NCBI RefSeq assembly: GCF_000014945.1
Contig: NC_008553.1
Location: forward strand, 806,001-870,000
DNA length: 64,000 bases
Direction of reading: 5' to 3'
DNA from: Methanothrix thermoacetophila PT
GTDB taxonomy: Archaea > Halobacteriota > Methanosarcinia > Methanotrichales > Methanotrichaceae
Below are positions 50,494 through 59,893 of this stretch, one piece after another; the stretch's first letter is position 1; each line of letters begins with the position of its first letter. The translations under genes were made by a program, and so were the position numbers. The notes below the pieces were generated by a model. That model was given only the letters and a program-made list of their open reading frames with translations, did not search any database and was not told the origin of the DNA.

Positions 50494-52575
50494 TCATGCG
50501 GAGACACCAGGCTCTTTAAGCTGTGATATGACCCCCTCCGCAATCTTCGGGCCGAGGATCTCTGACAGGGTGGATTTATCAGCTGCTTTTAGATCCTCCA
50601 GGCTCCTGTAGCCTGCCTGGTAGAGCTTCCGCGCCCTCACCCTGCCTATGCCCTTCAGCTCCAAGAGTTGTAAGAGCTCATCGCCTGCGCCATAGTGTAT
50701 TCTGAGCGCCAGCCTCTCAGCCAGATATGTGACTCCGAGGTCCATATGCTTCGATATCCTGTGCAGCGCGCTCATGAGCCACTCCGCGGTCTCCGCTATC
50801 CTCACGAGATCTCCGGGGCTGATGCTGTATCTGTCCTCGATCCTGTCCTCATGCACCTCGTTTATCCAGTCCATGAGCATGGATGCGGTCTTCACCTCTC
50901 TCAGTAGCCAGTCGAAGTTCTTCTCGTTCCCGAGCTCTGATGAGTGCTCGGAGATGAAATCCTCGAGCCAGTTATCGCTCTGCTGAACAAAGAGGAGCTC
51001 CATATCAGGGGTCATCGTTATCACATGCAATAGCGTGAGCACAGTGGGCCTGCGAATGCCTCTGATCTCCTGGATCATCACCATGGCGCTCAGCGGATCA
51101 ATGTACAGCCTGGACACCAGAGCGCCAAGGGGTGTTGGTGTGAGATCCTTATCGATCATATCGCTCCTCACGAGAAACTCCAGGACAGAAGCTATCGTCT
51201 CTCCCAGGTATGATGGATCCTGCTGGCGGGCGTAGAATGTGGATGCCATGAGCCTGCTCAGGGAGTCAACCGAATCTGCGAATCTGGAAGCAATCGTTGC
51301 AAGCACATGCGTGCGAAGCGCCCTCTCGCTGGCCAGCTTCGACCAAATATCCTCAGGCTCTCCCATTACATAGTGATCCATGAGCTTTTGGAGCTCGCTC
51401 TCGCTCCTGGCCATGATGAGCGACTCCCCGTAGGGATCGAGCCCCGGCCTGCCTGCTCTGCCTGCCATCTGCCTGTACTCCATGACCGGAATTGGGCGTG
51501 TTCCGAGACCAGCTTCATATCTCTTGTAGCTCCTTATGAGAACCCTGCGTGCAGGTAAGTTCAGTCCAGCCGCGAGGGTCGGGGTGCATGCTATTACCTT
51601 CACAACATTCTGCCTGAATCCGAGCTCTATCAGACGCCTCTGCTCCGGGAGCAGCCCTGCATGATGGAACGCGGCTCCATGCCTCAGGCACATTGCGAGT
51701 TTCTTCGCGGTCTTGCCCTCGCCGCTCAGCCTCTCAGCGAGCTCGATCGTCTCCCCTGATTCCTGGAGAGCTCCGGAGACCTTCTTAGCCATCGACTCAG
51801 CATTCCTCCTGGTGCTCTCGAATATCAGCATCTGGCCGCCCTGATCAACTGTATCCAGAACCAGGTTCAGCACAGGATCCCTGTTCCGGTTCTCGAGCTG
51901 TATCTCCCCATCCGGAAAGACCAGCCTGTCCTCCAGCAGCACACCCTCCCGGAGCCGTACGGGCCGCCAGTCGCTCGAGACGATCTCCCCTTTTATCCAG
52001 TCCGCGATCTCCCTTCCGTTGGCTATCGTCGCGCTGAGCCCGATCACCTGCATCTCAGGATTGAGATGCATGAGCTTCGTCATCGTCATCTCCAGCGTTG
52101 GCCCTCTGTTTGCTGAGTCCAGGAGGTGAATCTCGTCCACAACAAGAACGCCGATCCTGCGCACCCAGGAGGCTCCGTTCCGTATCAGAGAGTCCGCCTT
52201 CTCGGACGTCGCTATGATGATGTCATTCCTGCCCAGACGCTCATCCCTTTTCTCGAAATCTCCGGTGCTAATCCCTACCCTCAAGCCGAGCTTGGAGAAC
52301 CTGCTGAAACTCTCGAACTTCTCCGAGGCCAGAGCGCGCAGCGGGACTATGTAGAGAGACCTTTTTCCCGAGAGCGCGCCCCTGAGCATCGCAAGCTCCG
52401 CGAGGAGGGTCTTTCCAGCTGCGGTCGGCACTGATATGATCATGTTCCTGCCGTCAAGGAGCCCGCGCTCTATCGCCTCGGCCTGTGGTGGGTATAGCTC
52501 ATCTATCCCCAGGGCCTCGTAAAGCTCTATGACGCTCTCAGGCAGCCATCTGATCAGATCTCTGATCGTGAGCAT
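50494..52575 (-). CDS. hel308: Hel308-type DNA helicase
   Basis: 693 residues. It opens with 'LGIDELYPPQAEAIERG' (Q motif), Walker A VPTAAGKTLLAEL near residue 50, DEIH box VVDEIHLL near residue 147, 'IGLSATIANGREIADWI' and motif VI YRQMAGRAGRPGLD. The C-terminus ends with a helix-hairpin-helix (ELKGIGRVRARKLYQAGYRS). It unwinds lagging strands at stalled forks. It is divergent from dapL with 81 bases between. Confidence 0.95.
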   Translation of the reverse strand: MLTIRDLIRWLPESVIELYEALGIDELYPPQAEAIERGLLDGRNMIISVPTAAGKTLLAELAMLRGALSGKRSLYIVPLRALASEKFESFSRFSKLGLRVGISTGDFEKRDERLGRNDIIIATSEKADSLIRNGASWVRRIGVLVVDEIHLLDSANRGPTLEMTMTKLMHLNPEMQVIGLSATIANGREIADWIKGEIVSSDWRPVRLREGVLLEDRLVFPDGEIQLENRNRDPVLNLVLDTVDQGGQMLIFESTRRNAESMAKKVSGALQESGETIELAERLSGEGKTAKKLAMCLRHGAAFHHAGLLPEQRRLIELGFRQNVVKVIACTPTLAAGLNLPARRVLIRSYKRYEAGLGTRPIPVMEYRQMAGRAGRPGLDPYGESLIMARSESELQKLMDHYVMGEPEDIWSKLASERALRTHVLATIASRFADSVDSLSRLMASTFYARQQDPSYLGETIASVLEFLVRSDMIDKDLTPTPLGALVSRLYIDPLSAMVMIQEIRGIRRPTVLTLLHVITMTPDMELLFVQQSDNWLEDFISEHSSELGNEKNFDWLLREVKTASMLMDWINEVHEDRIEDRYSISPGDLVRIAETAEWLMSALHRISKHMDLGVTYLAERLALRIHYGAGDELLQLLELKGIGRVRARKLYQAGYRSLEDLKAADKSTLSEILGPKIAEGVISQLKEPGVSA

Positions 52576-52588
52576 GAATCCCCTTACC

Positions 52589-52600
52589 CTTATATACTAA
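52589..52600. promoter_or_regulatory. TATA box between hel308 and dapL
   Basis: CTTATATACTAA reads as a TATA box on both strands. It is about 58-68 bases from the dapL ATG (start site near 52622) but only 15-25 from the hel308 ATG, so it fits dapL better. On the other strand hel308 would be leaderless at best. Confidence 0.45.
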
Positions 52601-52656
52601 ACAGCGCTACTAGATGCGGCAGCATCTGGATCTCCAGCATCATCGGAGAGATATGA

Positions 52657-53811
52657 ATGTACGCTGATCGGATAAAATCCCTTCCTCCCTATCTGTTCGC
52701 CGAGATCGATGGAATCAAGAAGAGAGCAAGAGATAGTGGCGTTGACGTCATAGATCTGAGCGTAGGGGACCCGGACATACCAACGCCTGAGCATATAGTT
52801 AAAGAGATGTGCGAGGCTGTGAAGAGACCTGCAAACCATCAGTACCCATCATATGAGGGAAAGATCGAGTTCAGAGAGGCAGTGGCTGAGTGGTACCGTG
52901 ATCTCTTCGGTGTCGATCTAGATCCATCCACAGAGATACTCACCCTCATAGGATCCAAGGAGGGGCTTGCGCATGCCCCGCTGGCGTTCGTAAATCCGGG
53001 GGAGATAGTGCTCGTCCCGGATCCGGCGTATACAGTTTACAGCACAGCGGTGATGTTTGCTGGTGGCATCCCTGAGAGGATGCCTCTCCTGAAGAAGAAC
53101 TCGTTTCTTCCCGATCTCGGGAGCATAAGGGCGAGGCTTGAGCAGGATCCTGACTGGAGGCCCAGGCTGATCTTTCTGAACTACCCGAACAATCCGACCG
53201 GCGCTGTCGCTGGAATTGATTTCTTCAGAGAGCTCGTGGATCTGGCCCGCGAGTACGGGATTCTTGTGATGCACGATAACCCCTACTCCGAGATATACTT
53301 CGACGGGCGGCCACCGAGCATACTCCAGGTACCCGGGGCGAGGGATGTGGCTGTCGAGTTTCATTCATTATCCAAGACTTACAACATGACCGGCTGGCGC
53401 ATAGGCATGGTCTCAGGGAGCTCCAGGATCATCGAGGGCATCGGAAAGGTCAAGTCGAACATAGACTCCGGGAACTTCGGCGCGGTACAGGATGCCGGGA
53501 TCGCTGCGCTCAGAAGCCCGCCGGAGGTTGTTGATGGGTTGAGGGCTGTGTACAGGGAGAGGATCGAGATCCTGCACTCGGCGCTCTGCGATATCGGTCT
53601 TGAGCTCTCGAAGCCTAAGGCGACGTTCTACCTCTGGGCGTGGACCGGCGGGGACTCCAGGGAGTACGCCAAGATGCTGCTCGAGAAGACCGGTATAGTC
53701 GTGACACCAGGCGTCGGGTTTGGCGAACATGGCGAAGGTTACATAAGGCTCTCTGTGACCCAGCCCACAGAGAGGATCGAGATGGCCGCTGAAAGGCTGA
53801 GGAATCTCTGA
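52657..53811 (+). CDS. dapL: LL-diaminopimelate aminotransferase
   Basis: 384 residues. Class I/II PLP aminotransferase: 'VIDLSVGDPDIPTPEHIVKE', 'QYPSYEGKIEFREAVAEWYR', 'IFLNYPNNPTGAVA', and the Schiff-base lysine in EFHSLSKTYNMTGWRIGMV. These are typical of DapL, which converts tetrahydrodipicolinate to LL-diaminopimelate in one step toward lysine, in methanogens and some bacteria. Start preceded by GGAGA. The leuS gene starts 11 bases after its stop, so both are likely on one transcript. Confidence 0.9.
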   Translation: MYADRIKSLPPYLFAEIDGIKKRARDSGVDVIDLSVGDPDIPTPEHIVKEMCEAVKRPANHQYPSYEGKIEFREAVAEWYRDLFGVDLDPSTEILTLIGSKEGLAHAPLAFVNPGEIVLVPDPAYTVYSTAVMFAGGIPERMPLLKKNSFLPDLGSIRARLEQDPDWRPRLIFLNYPNNPTGAVAGIDFFRELVDLAREYGILVMHDNPYSEIYFDGRPPSILQVPGARDVAVEFHSLSKTYNMTGWRIGMVSGSSRIIEGIGKVKSNIDSGNFGAVQDAGIAALRSPPEVVDGLRAVYRERIEILHSALCDIGLELSKPKATFYLWAWTGGDSREYAKMLLEKTGIVVTPGVGFGEHGEGYIRLSVTQPTERIEMAAERLRNL

Positions 53812-53822
53812 GAGGAGGGTGC

Positions 53823-56675
53823 ATGTTGCGTAATGAGTATTCAGCGCATGAGATCGAGGCGAAGTGGCAGCGGATATGGGAGGAGGAGGGCGTATTTCAC
53901 GCGGAGCCTGATTCGAGAAAGAAGTTCTTCCTGACGATACCATATCCATACCTGAACGGCAACCTTCACGCCGGACATACACGCACTTTCACGATAGGCG
54001 ATGCCATAGCGCGGTACCACAGGATGCTGGGCGAGAACGTCCTCTTCCCGATGGCATTCCACGCGACAGGTACCCCGATAGTCGGGCTCAGCGAGCTGAT
54101 CGCGAACCGCGATCCGCTGATATGGGATGTCTACACCAGGCTGCACGGCATACCAGAGGAGGAGCTGGAGAAGCTCACAACTCCTGAGGCTATAGTCGAT
54201 TACTTCAGGAAGCAGGCGAAGCTCGCCATGCGGAGCATAGGTTACTCCATAGACTGGAGAAGGGAGTTCACAACAACAGATCCAGCGTACAACAGGTTCA
54301 TCGAGTGGCAGTTCGGAATACTCAGGGAGAAGGGGTACGTCACGAAGGGCTCGCATCCTGTGAGATGGTGCCCGAACGACCAGAATCCTGTAGAGGATCA
54401 TGATATACTGAGAGGAGAGGACGCGACGATACTGGACTTCACCCTGATAAAGTTCAGGCTTGATGATAAGGTGCTTCCATGTGCCACTCTCCGCCCTGAG
54501 ACGGTCTTCGGGGTGACTAACCTATGGGTTAATCCCAACGTTGTACACTACATAGCGAGGGTGAATGATGAGGTATGGATAGTGAGCCCCCAGGCGTATC
54601 ACAAGCTCACGTTCACTGACAGATCTGTGAAGAAGATAGGCGAGATCCCGGGGGAGGAGCTGATCGGGAAGAAGGCCAGGAATCCTGTAACCGGAGATGA
54701 GATCATCATCCTGCCGGCCACGTTCGTCGATCCGGACAGCGGCTCCGGCATAGTCATGTCCGTGCCTGCGCACGCGCCTCTGGACTACCTTGCGCTCAGG
54801 GACCTCTACGATGCGGATCTGAGCAAGTATGGGATAACAGAGGATCTCCGCAAAATAAAGTTCATCTCCCTGATATCCGTGCCGGAGTACGGGGAGTTTC
54901 CTGCTGTTGATGCTGTGAACGAGCTGGGTGTCAAGGACCAGAACGATCCGAAGGCAGAGGAGGCGACGAAGCTCGTCTACCGCAGAGAGTTTCACAATGG
55001 AGTGCTGAAAGAGATCACCGGAAGATACGCCGGAACTCCGGTGCACAGGATAAAGGACATCCTGCTCCAGGACCTCATAAATCAGGGTGTTGCTGAGATC
55101 TTCTACGAGTTCAGCGAGACACCGGTGATCTGCAGATGCGGGGCGAGGTGTGTCGTCAAGATGGTCCGGGATCAGTGGTTCCTGGAGTACTCTGATCCGG
55201 TCTGGAAGTCCAGGGTTTTGGAGTGTCTCGCTGGCATGCAGATCATCCCCGAGGAGATGCGCGCTGAGTTCATCAACAAGATCGACTGGCTCAAGGACAA
55301 AGCGTGCGCAAGAAGAAAGGGCCTGGGGACCAGGCTTCCCTGGGACAGGGAATGGCTGATCGAGTCGCTTGCGGACAGCACGATCTACATGGCCTTCTAC
55401 ATCCTGGCTAAGTACGTCAACGCTGGCATGAAGATAGACCGGCTGGTACCACAGTTCTTCGACTACATATTCCTCGGAAAGGGCACGCCTGAGGAGGTCT
55501 CATCCCTCACAGGGGTGGATGTGGATACTGTAAGGCGGATACGCGAGGACTTCGAGTACTGGTACCCCGTGGATCTCAGGACCTCAGGAAAGGATCTGGT
55601 GGCAAACCACCTGCTATTCTTCCTATATCACCACGTGGCGATATTCCCTGAGAGCCTCTGGCCAAGGGCGATAGCAGTGAACGGGTTCGTCTCCCTTGAG
55701 GGCCAGAAGATGTCGAAGTCCAGAGGGCCGATACTCACGCTCAAGCAAGCGGTAGCGGAGAACGGCGCTGATGTGACCAGGCTGTACATACTTGCGAATG
55801 CAGAGTACACTCAAGATGCGGACTGGAGAAACGACGGGGCGCAGGCGACGCGCGGGCAGGTCGAGAGGTTCTACACGCTAGCCAGGGAGATCATCGAGAG
55901 GAACGACATAGATGAGAGCGCGGAACTGACGCTGATCGACAGGTGGATGTTATCAAGACTGCAGCGGAGGATCATCGAGACGACAGATGCACTGAACAAC
56001 ATACAGACGAGAAGGGCGCTTCAGAGCGCGTTCTACCACATGCTCAACGATCTGAGATGGTATGAGAGGAGGGGCGGAAGGAACCAGCTCCGCAGGATAC
56101 TGAACGTGTGGGTCAGGCTTATGGCACCGTTCACCCCGCACATCTGCGAGGAGATCTGGCAGAACATAGGCGAGGGGTACGTCTCAAGGGCGCCCTGGCC
56201 TGTTCCGGATGCATCGCTCATAGATGAGCAGGCAGAGCGTGCTGAGGCCTACCTGGAGCAGACGCAGAAAGACATCGAGGAGATCATAAGGGTGACGAAG
56301 ACGAAGCCAAGAAGGATCGTACTGTACACAACTCCTGTATGGAAGAGAGAGATGCTCCGGCTGGCTCTTGAGGTATCAAAGGGCGGAAGGCTCGACATGG
56401 GCGCTCTGATGAAATCAGCCATGGGCCATCCTGAGATCCAGAGCCACAAGAAGGACGCTCCGAAGTACGGTGGCAAGCTCGCGAAGTCTGTGCACGCTCT
56501 GAGCGGGGATGTGCTTGCACTCGATGAATTAGGAATACTCTCCAGGGAGAGAGAGTATCTCTCACAGGCGTTCGGCTGCCCGGTTGAGGTCTACTCCGCT
56601 GATAATCCCCCATACGACCCGAAGGGCAGGGCTCAGAACGCAGAGCCTGGAAGGCCTGCGATATACATAGAGTGA
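53823..56675 (+). CDS. leuS: Leucyl-tRNA synthetase (archaeal type)
   Basis: 950 residues. HIGH motif as NGNLHAGHTRTF (about 42-53); CP1 editing domain with 'TLRPETVFGVTNLWVNPNVV' and 'GIVMSVPAHAPLDYLALRDL'; KMSKS in GQKMSKSRGPI near residue 627. The anticodon-binding helical domain contains 'LMAPFTPHICEEIWQNIGEG'. It charges tRNA-Leu. Ribosome site GAGGAGGGT just before the ATG. Confidence 0.96.
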   Translation: MLRNEYSAHEIEAKWQRIWEEEGVFHAEPDSRKKFFLTIPYPYLNGNLHAGHTRTFTIGDAIARYHRMLGENVLFPMAFHATGTPIVGLSELIANRDPLIWDVYTRLHGIPEEELEKLTTPEAIVDYFRKQAKLAMRSIGYSIDWRREFTTTDPAYNRFIEWQFGILREKGYVTKGSHPVRWCPNDQNPVEDHDILRGEDATILDFTLIKFRLDDKVLPCATLRPETVFGVTNLWVNPNVVHYIARVNDEVWIVSPQAYHKLTFTDRSVKKIGEIPGEELIGKKARNPVTGDEIIILPATFVDPDSGSGIVMSVPAHAPLDYLALRDLYDADLSKYGITEDLRKIKFISLISVPEYGEFPAVDAVNELGVKDQNDPKAEEATKLVYRREFHNGVLKEITGRYAGTPVHRIKDILLQDLINQGVAEIFYEFSETPVICRCGARCVVKMVRDQWFLEYSDPVWKSRVLECLAGMQIIPEEMRAEFINKIDWLKDKACARRKGLGTRLPWDREWLIESLADSTIYMAFYILAKYVNAGMKIDRLVPQFFDYIFLGKGTPEEVSSLTGVDVDTVRRIREDFEYWYPVDLRTSGKDLVANHLLFFLYHHVAIFPESLWPRAIAVNGFVSLEGQKMSKSRGPILTLKQAVAENGADVTRLYILANAEYTQDADWRNDGAQATRGQVERFYTLAREIIERNDIDESAELTLIDRWMLSRLQRRIIETTDALNNIQTRRALQSAFYHMLNDLRWYERRGGRNQLRRILNVWVRLMAPFTPHICEEIWQNIGEGYVSRAPWPVPDASLIDEQAERAEAYLEQTQKDIEEIIRVTKTKPRRIVLYTTPVWKREMLRLALEVSKGGRLDMGALMKSAMGHPEIQSHKKDAPKYGGKLAKSVHALSGDVLALDELGILSREREYLSQAFGCPVEVYSADNPPYDPKGRAQNAEPGRPAIYIE

Positions 56676-56813
56676 CCGGCCGGCAGAGGCCGGTGCACAT
56701 TTCTCACATTCAGGGGATGGGCGAGCTTCCCCCCTTCTGAGAGAATCTGCTACTCTCCACCGCATGCATTTGGCCCTTGAAGACCATGGCCGGCTTGGAT
56801 GATGGCAGACCGG

Positions 56814-57362
56814 CTACTTCAGGACCAGCGTCTCCCTCCCGACATTCAGCATGGCCTCCTTTCCTGCGAGAAGCTCGACGAGCTTCAGGGCGAAGTCCAT
56901 GGCTGTGCCCGGCCCCTGGCTCGTGACCATCTTACCATCAACAACAACGCGCTCGTCCATGTAGCGCGCGCATGCTGCCACCTCCTCTTTTCCTGCTGGA
57001 TGGACTGTGGCCATCCGGCCGCTCAGCACTCCCGCCTTCACAAGGACAGACGGAGCGCCGCATATCGCGGCCACGTACTTGCCGGCGGCGGACATTTTCC
57101 GGACAGCATCGAGAACACGTTCATCCTTGCCGAGATTGATGAATCCAGGATTGCCTCCCGGGAGCACTATCGCATCCGCGCTGTTGAGATCCACTTTGTC
57201 GAAGGTGGTGTCCGGAATCACCCTCACGCCATGCGATCCCTGGACCGGACCATCCCTCAGGCCGGCGATCTCGACATCGATTCCAGCACGCCTGAGGATA
57301 TCAACCACTGTCACGAACTCTATCTCCTCAAAGCCCTCAGCAAGCGGCACCACAACCTTCAT
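56814..57362 (-). CDS. DJ-1/PfpI family protein
   Basis: 182 residues from the ATG at 57362 (MKVVVPLAEGFEEIEFVTVV); codons further up are not conserved. The nucleophile elbow is VAAICGAPSVLVKAG with Cys near residue 103, the acid partner is Glu in GFEEIE, and 'VVDGKMVTSQGPGTAMDFAL' completes the DJ-1 pattern. Members act as chaperone, deglycase or protease-like stress proteins. Convergent with leuS. Element B is inserted 50 bases upstream of its start. Confidence 0.92.
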   Translation of the reverse strand: MKVVVPLAEGFEEIEFVTVVDILRRAGIDVEIAGLRDGPVQGSHGVRVIPDTTFDKVDLNSADAIVLPGGNPGFINLGKDERVLDAVRKMSAAGKYVAAICGAPSVLVKAGVLSGRMATVHPAGKEEVAACARYMDERVVVDGKMVTSQGPGTAMDFALKLVELLAGKEAMLNVGRETLVLK

Positions 57363-57411
57363 GACAGAACCTCCAATCTGAATATGATGGCAGAGCACAT
57401 ATATTTGATTG

Positions 57412-57534
57412 CGCTCTTATATTTCTAGCAACTTGGAATGCATGCAAGCGGCTTGCTGAAGCACATATTCATTCGCCAGAAGCGCATCGCCAGGCCAATG
57501 CATTTGTAGGAAAATTATCATATGGATAAGAGCG
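57412..57534. mobile_element. MITE-like element B, copy 4
   Basis: 123 bp with ends CGCTCTTAT / ATAAGAGCG. Perfect 8-bp target duplication TTTGATTG (57404-57411, 57535-57542). Sequence is more diverged than copies 1 and 3. Confidence 0.88.
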
Positions 57535-57618
57535 TTTGATTGCTCATACCCGCAAGATTCACGCAGCTGTTGTTCGTATCACCGATATCTGCAGCATGCC
57601 ACCTCCTGGAATTCACGC

Positions 57619-57717
57619 GAGGATTCCTAAAAACCCGCCCTTTTGATATAAAATATTAATAATACAAATATGCTGCAACCTCTACAGATCTTAAGAAAGG
57701 GGTTAACAGGAATCCTC
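57619..57717. repeat. Imperfect inverted-repeat element G, copy 2
   Basis: GAGGATTCCT and AGGAATCCTC are perfect 10-bp arms 99 bp apart, continuing imperfectly into AAAACCC / GGGGTT. The centre is very AT-rich. Resembles 7115-7208. The remaining bases to 57815 show nothing clear. Confidence 0.4.
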
Positions 57718-57815
57718 ACGCAGTATTTTACCAGAACGTCGATTCGTGGCAGGCTATTCGGTGGTCTGAGCCCACAACTGTCGCTCTGCAGAACCATCTG
57801 AAACATCTGCGGGAT

Positions 57816-58139
57816 TTAAAGGATTCGAGCGTCCACCTTTTCCAGATAGAGCCTGCCGGTGATCGTGGGCCTGTAGCTCTCGCCCACCTTCTCAACAACC
57901 AGCCCCTTTTCGAGCATCGCGAGATGGTATCTGGCCTGCTCCTCGCTCAATCCAAACTCCCTCTCGATCTCGTCCCTGCTCCTGGCCTTCAGACCTATGA
58001 ACCTCAGCATCTTCCGCCGCAGCGGTAGCTGCAAAACCTCCAGGGCAAATTTGTGATCCTCAGCGGACTCCCACCACCTGGCTTCAGAGGATGAGACATC
58101 GGGATGATCTGGCCTGGAGCTCCAGCTGTCCTCCTTCAT
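57816..58139 (-). CDS. ArsR-like winged-helix transcription regulator
   Basis: 107 residues from the ATG at 58139. The longer frame to 58175 is rejected because its first codons are the TATA box itself. The winged helix 'LPLRRKMLRFIGLKARSRDE' then 'FGLSEEQARYHLAMLEKGLV' is a clear HTH with recognition helix and wing (VEKVGESYRPTITG). Divergent from hsp20, with 334 bases between. By analogy with the HSR1 regulator beside hsp20 in Archaeoglobus (from memory), it is a candidate heat-shock repressor. Confidence 0.85.
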   Translation of the reverse strand: MKEDSWSSRPDHPDVSSSEARWWESAEDHKFALEVLQLPLRRKMLRFIGLKARSRDEIEREFGLSEEQARYHLAMLEKGLVVEKVGESYRPTITGRLYLEKVDARIL

Positions 58140-58161
58140 AAGATGTGTTGTTTCTCGCGCC

Positions 58162-58173
58162 CGGTATATAGCC
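58162..58173 (-). promoter_or_regulatory. TATA box of the winged-helix regulator gene
   Basis: On the minus strand GGCTATATACCG lies about 27 bases before the ATG at 58139, so the transcript should be leaderless. Confidence 0.6.
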
Positions 58174-58254
58174 ATGTACCCGCGCCGTTGGGATCTGCGA
58201 TGCGAACCTCAAATCGAGGTAGCTCAAAACTGCCTTAACCAATGACACATGGGG

Positions 58255-58298
58255 CACTTTCATCCTTTGGCACGCCTCTGCTGTTGCATGCGGGGTTT
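58255..58298 (+). repeat. Repeat E, copy 3
   Basis: GCACTTTCATCCTTTGGCAC followed by GCCTCTGCTGTTGCATGCGG, related to the copies near 19150 and 46140. About 180 bases upstream of the hsp20 start. Confidence 0.5.
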
Positions 58299-58430
58299 CG
58301 TCTGAAGTTTCTTTGGTCCATGCTCCAGCGTGCTCTTCGCGAATTTTCCTCTGTGTACATGCATTCTGCCCGGCTGGAACAAAGCAAAATTATTTTTCAT
58401 GAACCAGCGTATGCCTGTTTAAGAGAAAAG

Positions 58431-58450
58431 TATTTATAGTACTTCAAAAC
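58431..58450 (+). promoter_or_regulatory. hsp20 promoter: TATA box and shared heat-shock motif
   Basis: The TATA box TATTTATAG runs into TATAGTACTTCAAAAC (58435-58450), 15/16 identical to the thermosome promoter motif. AAGTATTTATAGTACTT (58428-58444) is also an inverted repeat around the TATA box, a possible repressor site. Confidence 0.65.
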
Positions 58451-58473
58451 TAGTATATACCGAGGTGAAAAGA

Positions 58474-59061
58474 ATGTGGAGGAGAAGGTATCCATCGATC
58501 TTTGATATCTTCGAGAGCTTCATGAGAGGATTCCCGTTCGAGCGGAAGGAGCGCTTTGAGGAGGACTGGTTCCTGTCCCCCTTTGAGGAGATGATAAAGA
58601 GGTTCGAGAGCGAGATGCCGAAGGAGTTCAGGGAGCTTGTAAGAGAGGAGGAGACTCCTGAGGGCAAGGTCAGAAGGTACGGGCCGTTTGTCTACGGCTT
58701 CAGCTACGTGGTCGAGCCAGGGAAGGAGCCGATCTTCAGGGAGTTCGGCAACATCAGGCCGTCCTATCGCGGCATCGAGGCCAGCATAGGTCGCGAGCCT
58801 CTCGTCGATATAATGGAGGAGAAGGACAGCTACAAGATCTTCGTGGAGCTGCCTGGTGTGGACAAGTCCAACATCAAGCTTGATGTCGCCGAGGACAGCG
58901 TCGAGATAAGGACAGATGACGAGAAGAAGTTCTACAAGATGATCCAGCTGGAGCGCCCGGTCGATCCGGACAGCGCAAAGGCCATCTACAACAACGGCGT
59001 GCTCACCCTGACGCTCGAGAAGAAGGAGAAGCGGAAGGGCAAGGAGGTCAAGATAGAGTAA
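58474..59061 (+). CDS. hsp20: Small heat-shock protein Hsp20 (alpha-crystallin domain)
   Basis: 195 residues from the ATG at 58474, which has GAGGTGA upstream; an in-frame GTG at 58465 is too close to that site. The N-terminal region is long and charged (FDIFESFMRGFPFERKERFE). The alpha-crystallin domain runs from about residue 105: 'PLVDIMEEKDSYKIFVELPG', 'AIYNNGVLTLTLEKKEK'. The usual I-x-I tail motif is reduced to VKIE. ATP-independent holdase that binds unfolding proteins. Divergent from the winged-helix regulator. Confidence 0.94.
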   Translation: MWRRRYPSIFDIFESFMRGFPFERKERFEEDWFLSPFEEMIKRFESEMPKEFRELVREEETPEGKVRRYGPFVYGFSYVVEPGKEPIFREFGNIRPSYRGIEASIGREPLVDIMEEKDSYKIFVELPGVDKSNIKLDVAEDSVEIRTDDEKKFYKMIQLERPVDPDSAKAIYNNGVLTLTLEKKEKRKGKEVKIE

Positions 59062-59065
59062 ACAG

Positions 59066-59098
59066 CAAAGTTTACAATTTTTTATTTAATTGTGCTGT
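59066..59098 (+). terminator. T-rich stretch after hsp20
   Basis: GTTTACAATTTTTTATTTAA just behind the stop fits an archaeal T-tract terminator. Confidence 0.4.
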
Positions 59099-59196
59099 TT
59101 TCTGCTTGAGTACGTATCTCTTTACCATGAAAATCGTCTACAGAATACTGTTTTCATGCTTTCAGCGTGATCATTGTCCGGAAGATCAACTTTCTA

Positions 59197-59309
59197 CGCT
59201 CTTATGTGTTCAGCAACTTTAATGCAAGCCGGTTGCTGGATGTGCTCCATTCACTTGGCTTGGCAGCATACCGGAACCAATACCGCAAGTTATCAGATGG
59301 ATAAGAGCG
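59197..59309. mobile_element. MITE-like element B, copy 5
   Basis: 113 bp with intact CGCTCTTATG / ATAAGAGCG ends and a shorter interior. The flanks ACTTTCTA and AGTTTCTA agree at seven of eight positions. It ends six bases from the tsr3 stop. Confidence 0.86.
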
Positions 59310-59314
59310 AGTTT

Positions 59315-59803
59315 CTATATGTACTCGCTCTGTATCCTCACGACCTCAGCGCTGTCCTTTGCAGCTGCGTACTCCTCGAGGGGCTCTCTGTTGAGCTCGA
59401 AGAATGTATGCCCCCAGGAGAACTTCGAGAGAACAAGGGATGCCTGCTCCCGCTCGCCTAAAATGAAAAGCGCAGCTGCAAGCGCTTCCGCAGTTGATAA
59501 CCTGAAGGGCCTGCCGAAGTTCACAGGGTTTGCAGCCAGGAGAAATGGCAGGGCTCTTGTGTTTGCATGAATCCTCTCGAAGACCCTCTCAGCCTCAGCC
59601 CAGCTGCAGTCGAGGGCCGCGAGCCCTCTACATGAGTATCTATCTGCTGGAGAGAGCGCCCTCTCAGAAAACGGGCTTAGAATCAGATAACCTCTGAGAT
59701 CGGAGATCCTGTGAGTCAATCTTGCGATTCCAAAGCGCGCCAGCTTTCTTCCCGTGCACTTCTTCGGATCGCACTGGTTTGCGTGATATATCAGGAGATC
59801 CAT
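59315..59803 (-). CDS. tsr3: Tsr3 (DUF367) rRNA aminocarboxypropyltransferase
   Basis: 162 residues. '[20 protein letters not shown]' is the N-terminal signature, followed by '[14 protein letters not shown]', '[16 protein letters not shown]' and '[20 protein letters not shown]', all conserved. The enzyme transfers the aminocarboxypropyl group of S-adenosylmethionine to a pseudouridine-derived base in small-subunit rRNA. Divergent from valS. Confidence 0.93.
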   Translation of the reverse strand: MDLLIYHANQCDPKKCTGRKLARFGIARLTHRISDLRGYLILSPFSERALSPADRYSCRGLAALDCSWAEAERVFERIHANTRALPFLLAANPVNFGRPFRLSTAEALAAALFILGEREQASLVLSKFSWGHTFFELNREPLEEYAAAKDSAEVVRIQSEYI

Positions 59804-59893
59804 CTCATGTGAGTATAACCGATAATCCTATTAACGTTGTGTTCAACCCTCCGTACATCCCCGCAAGGGGATGAAGTATCAGGAGCTATCCCG

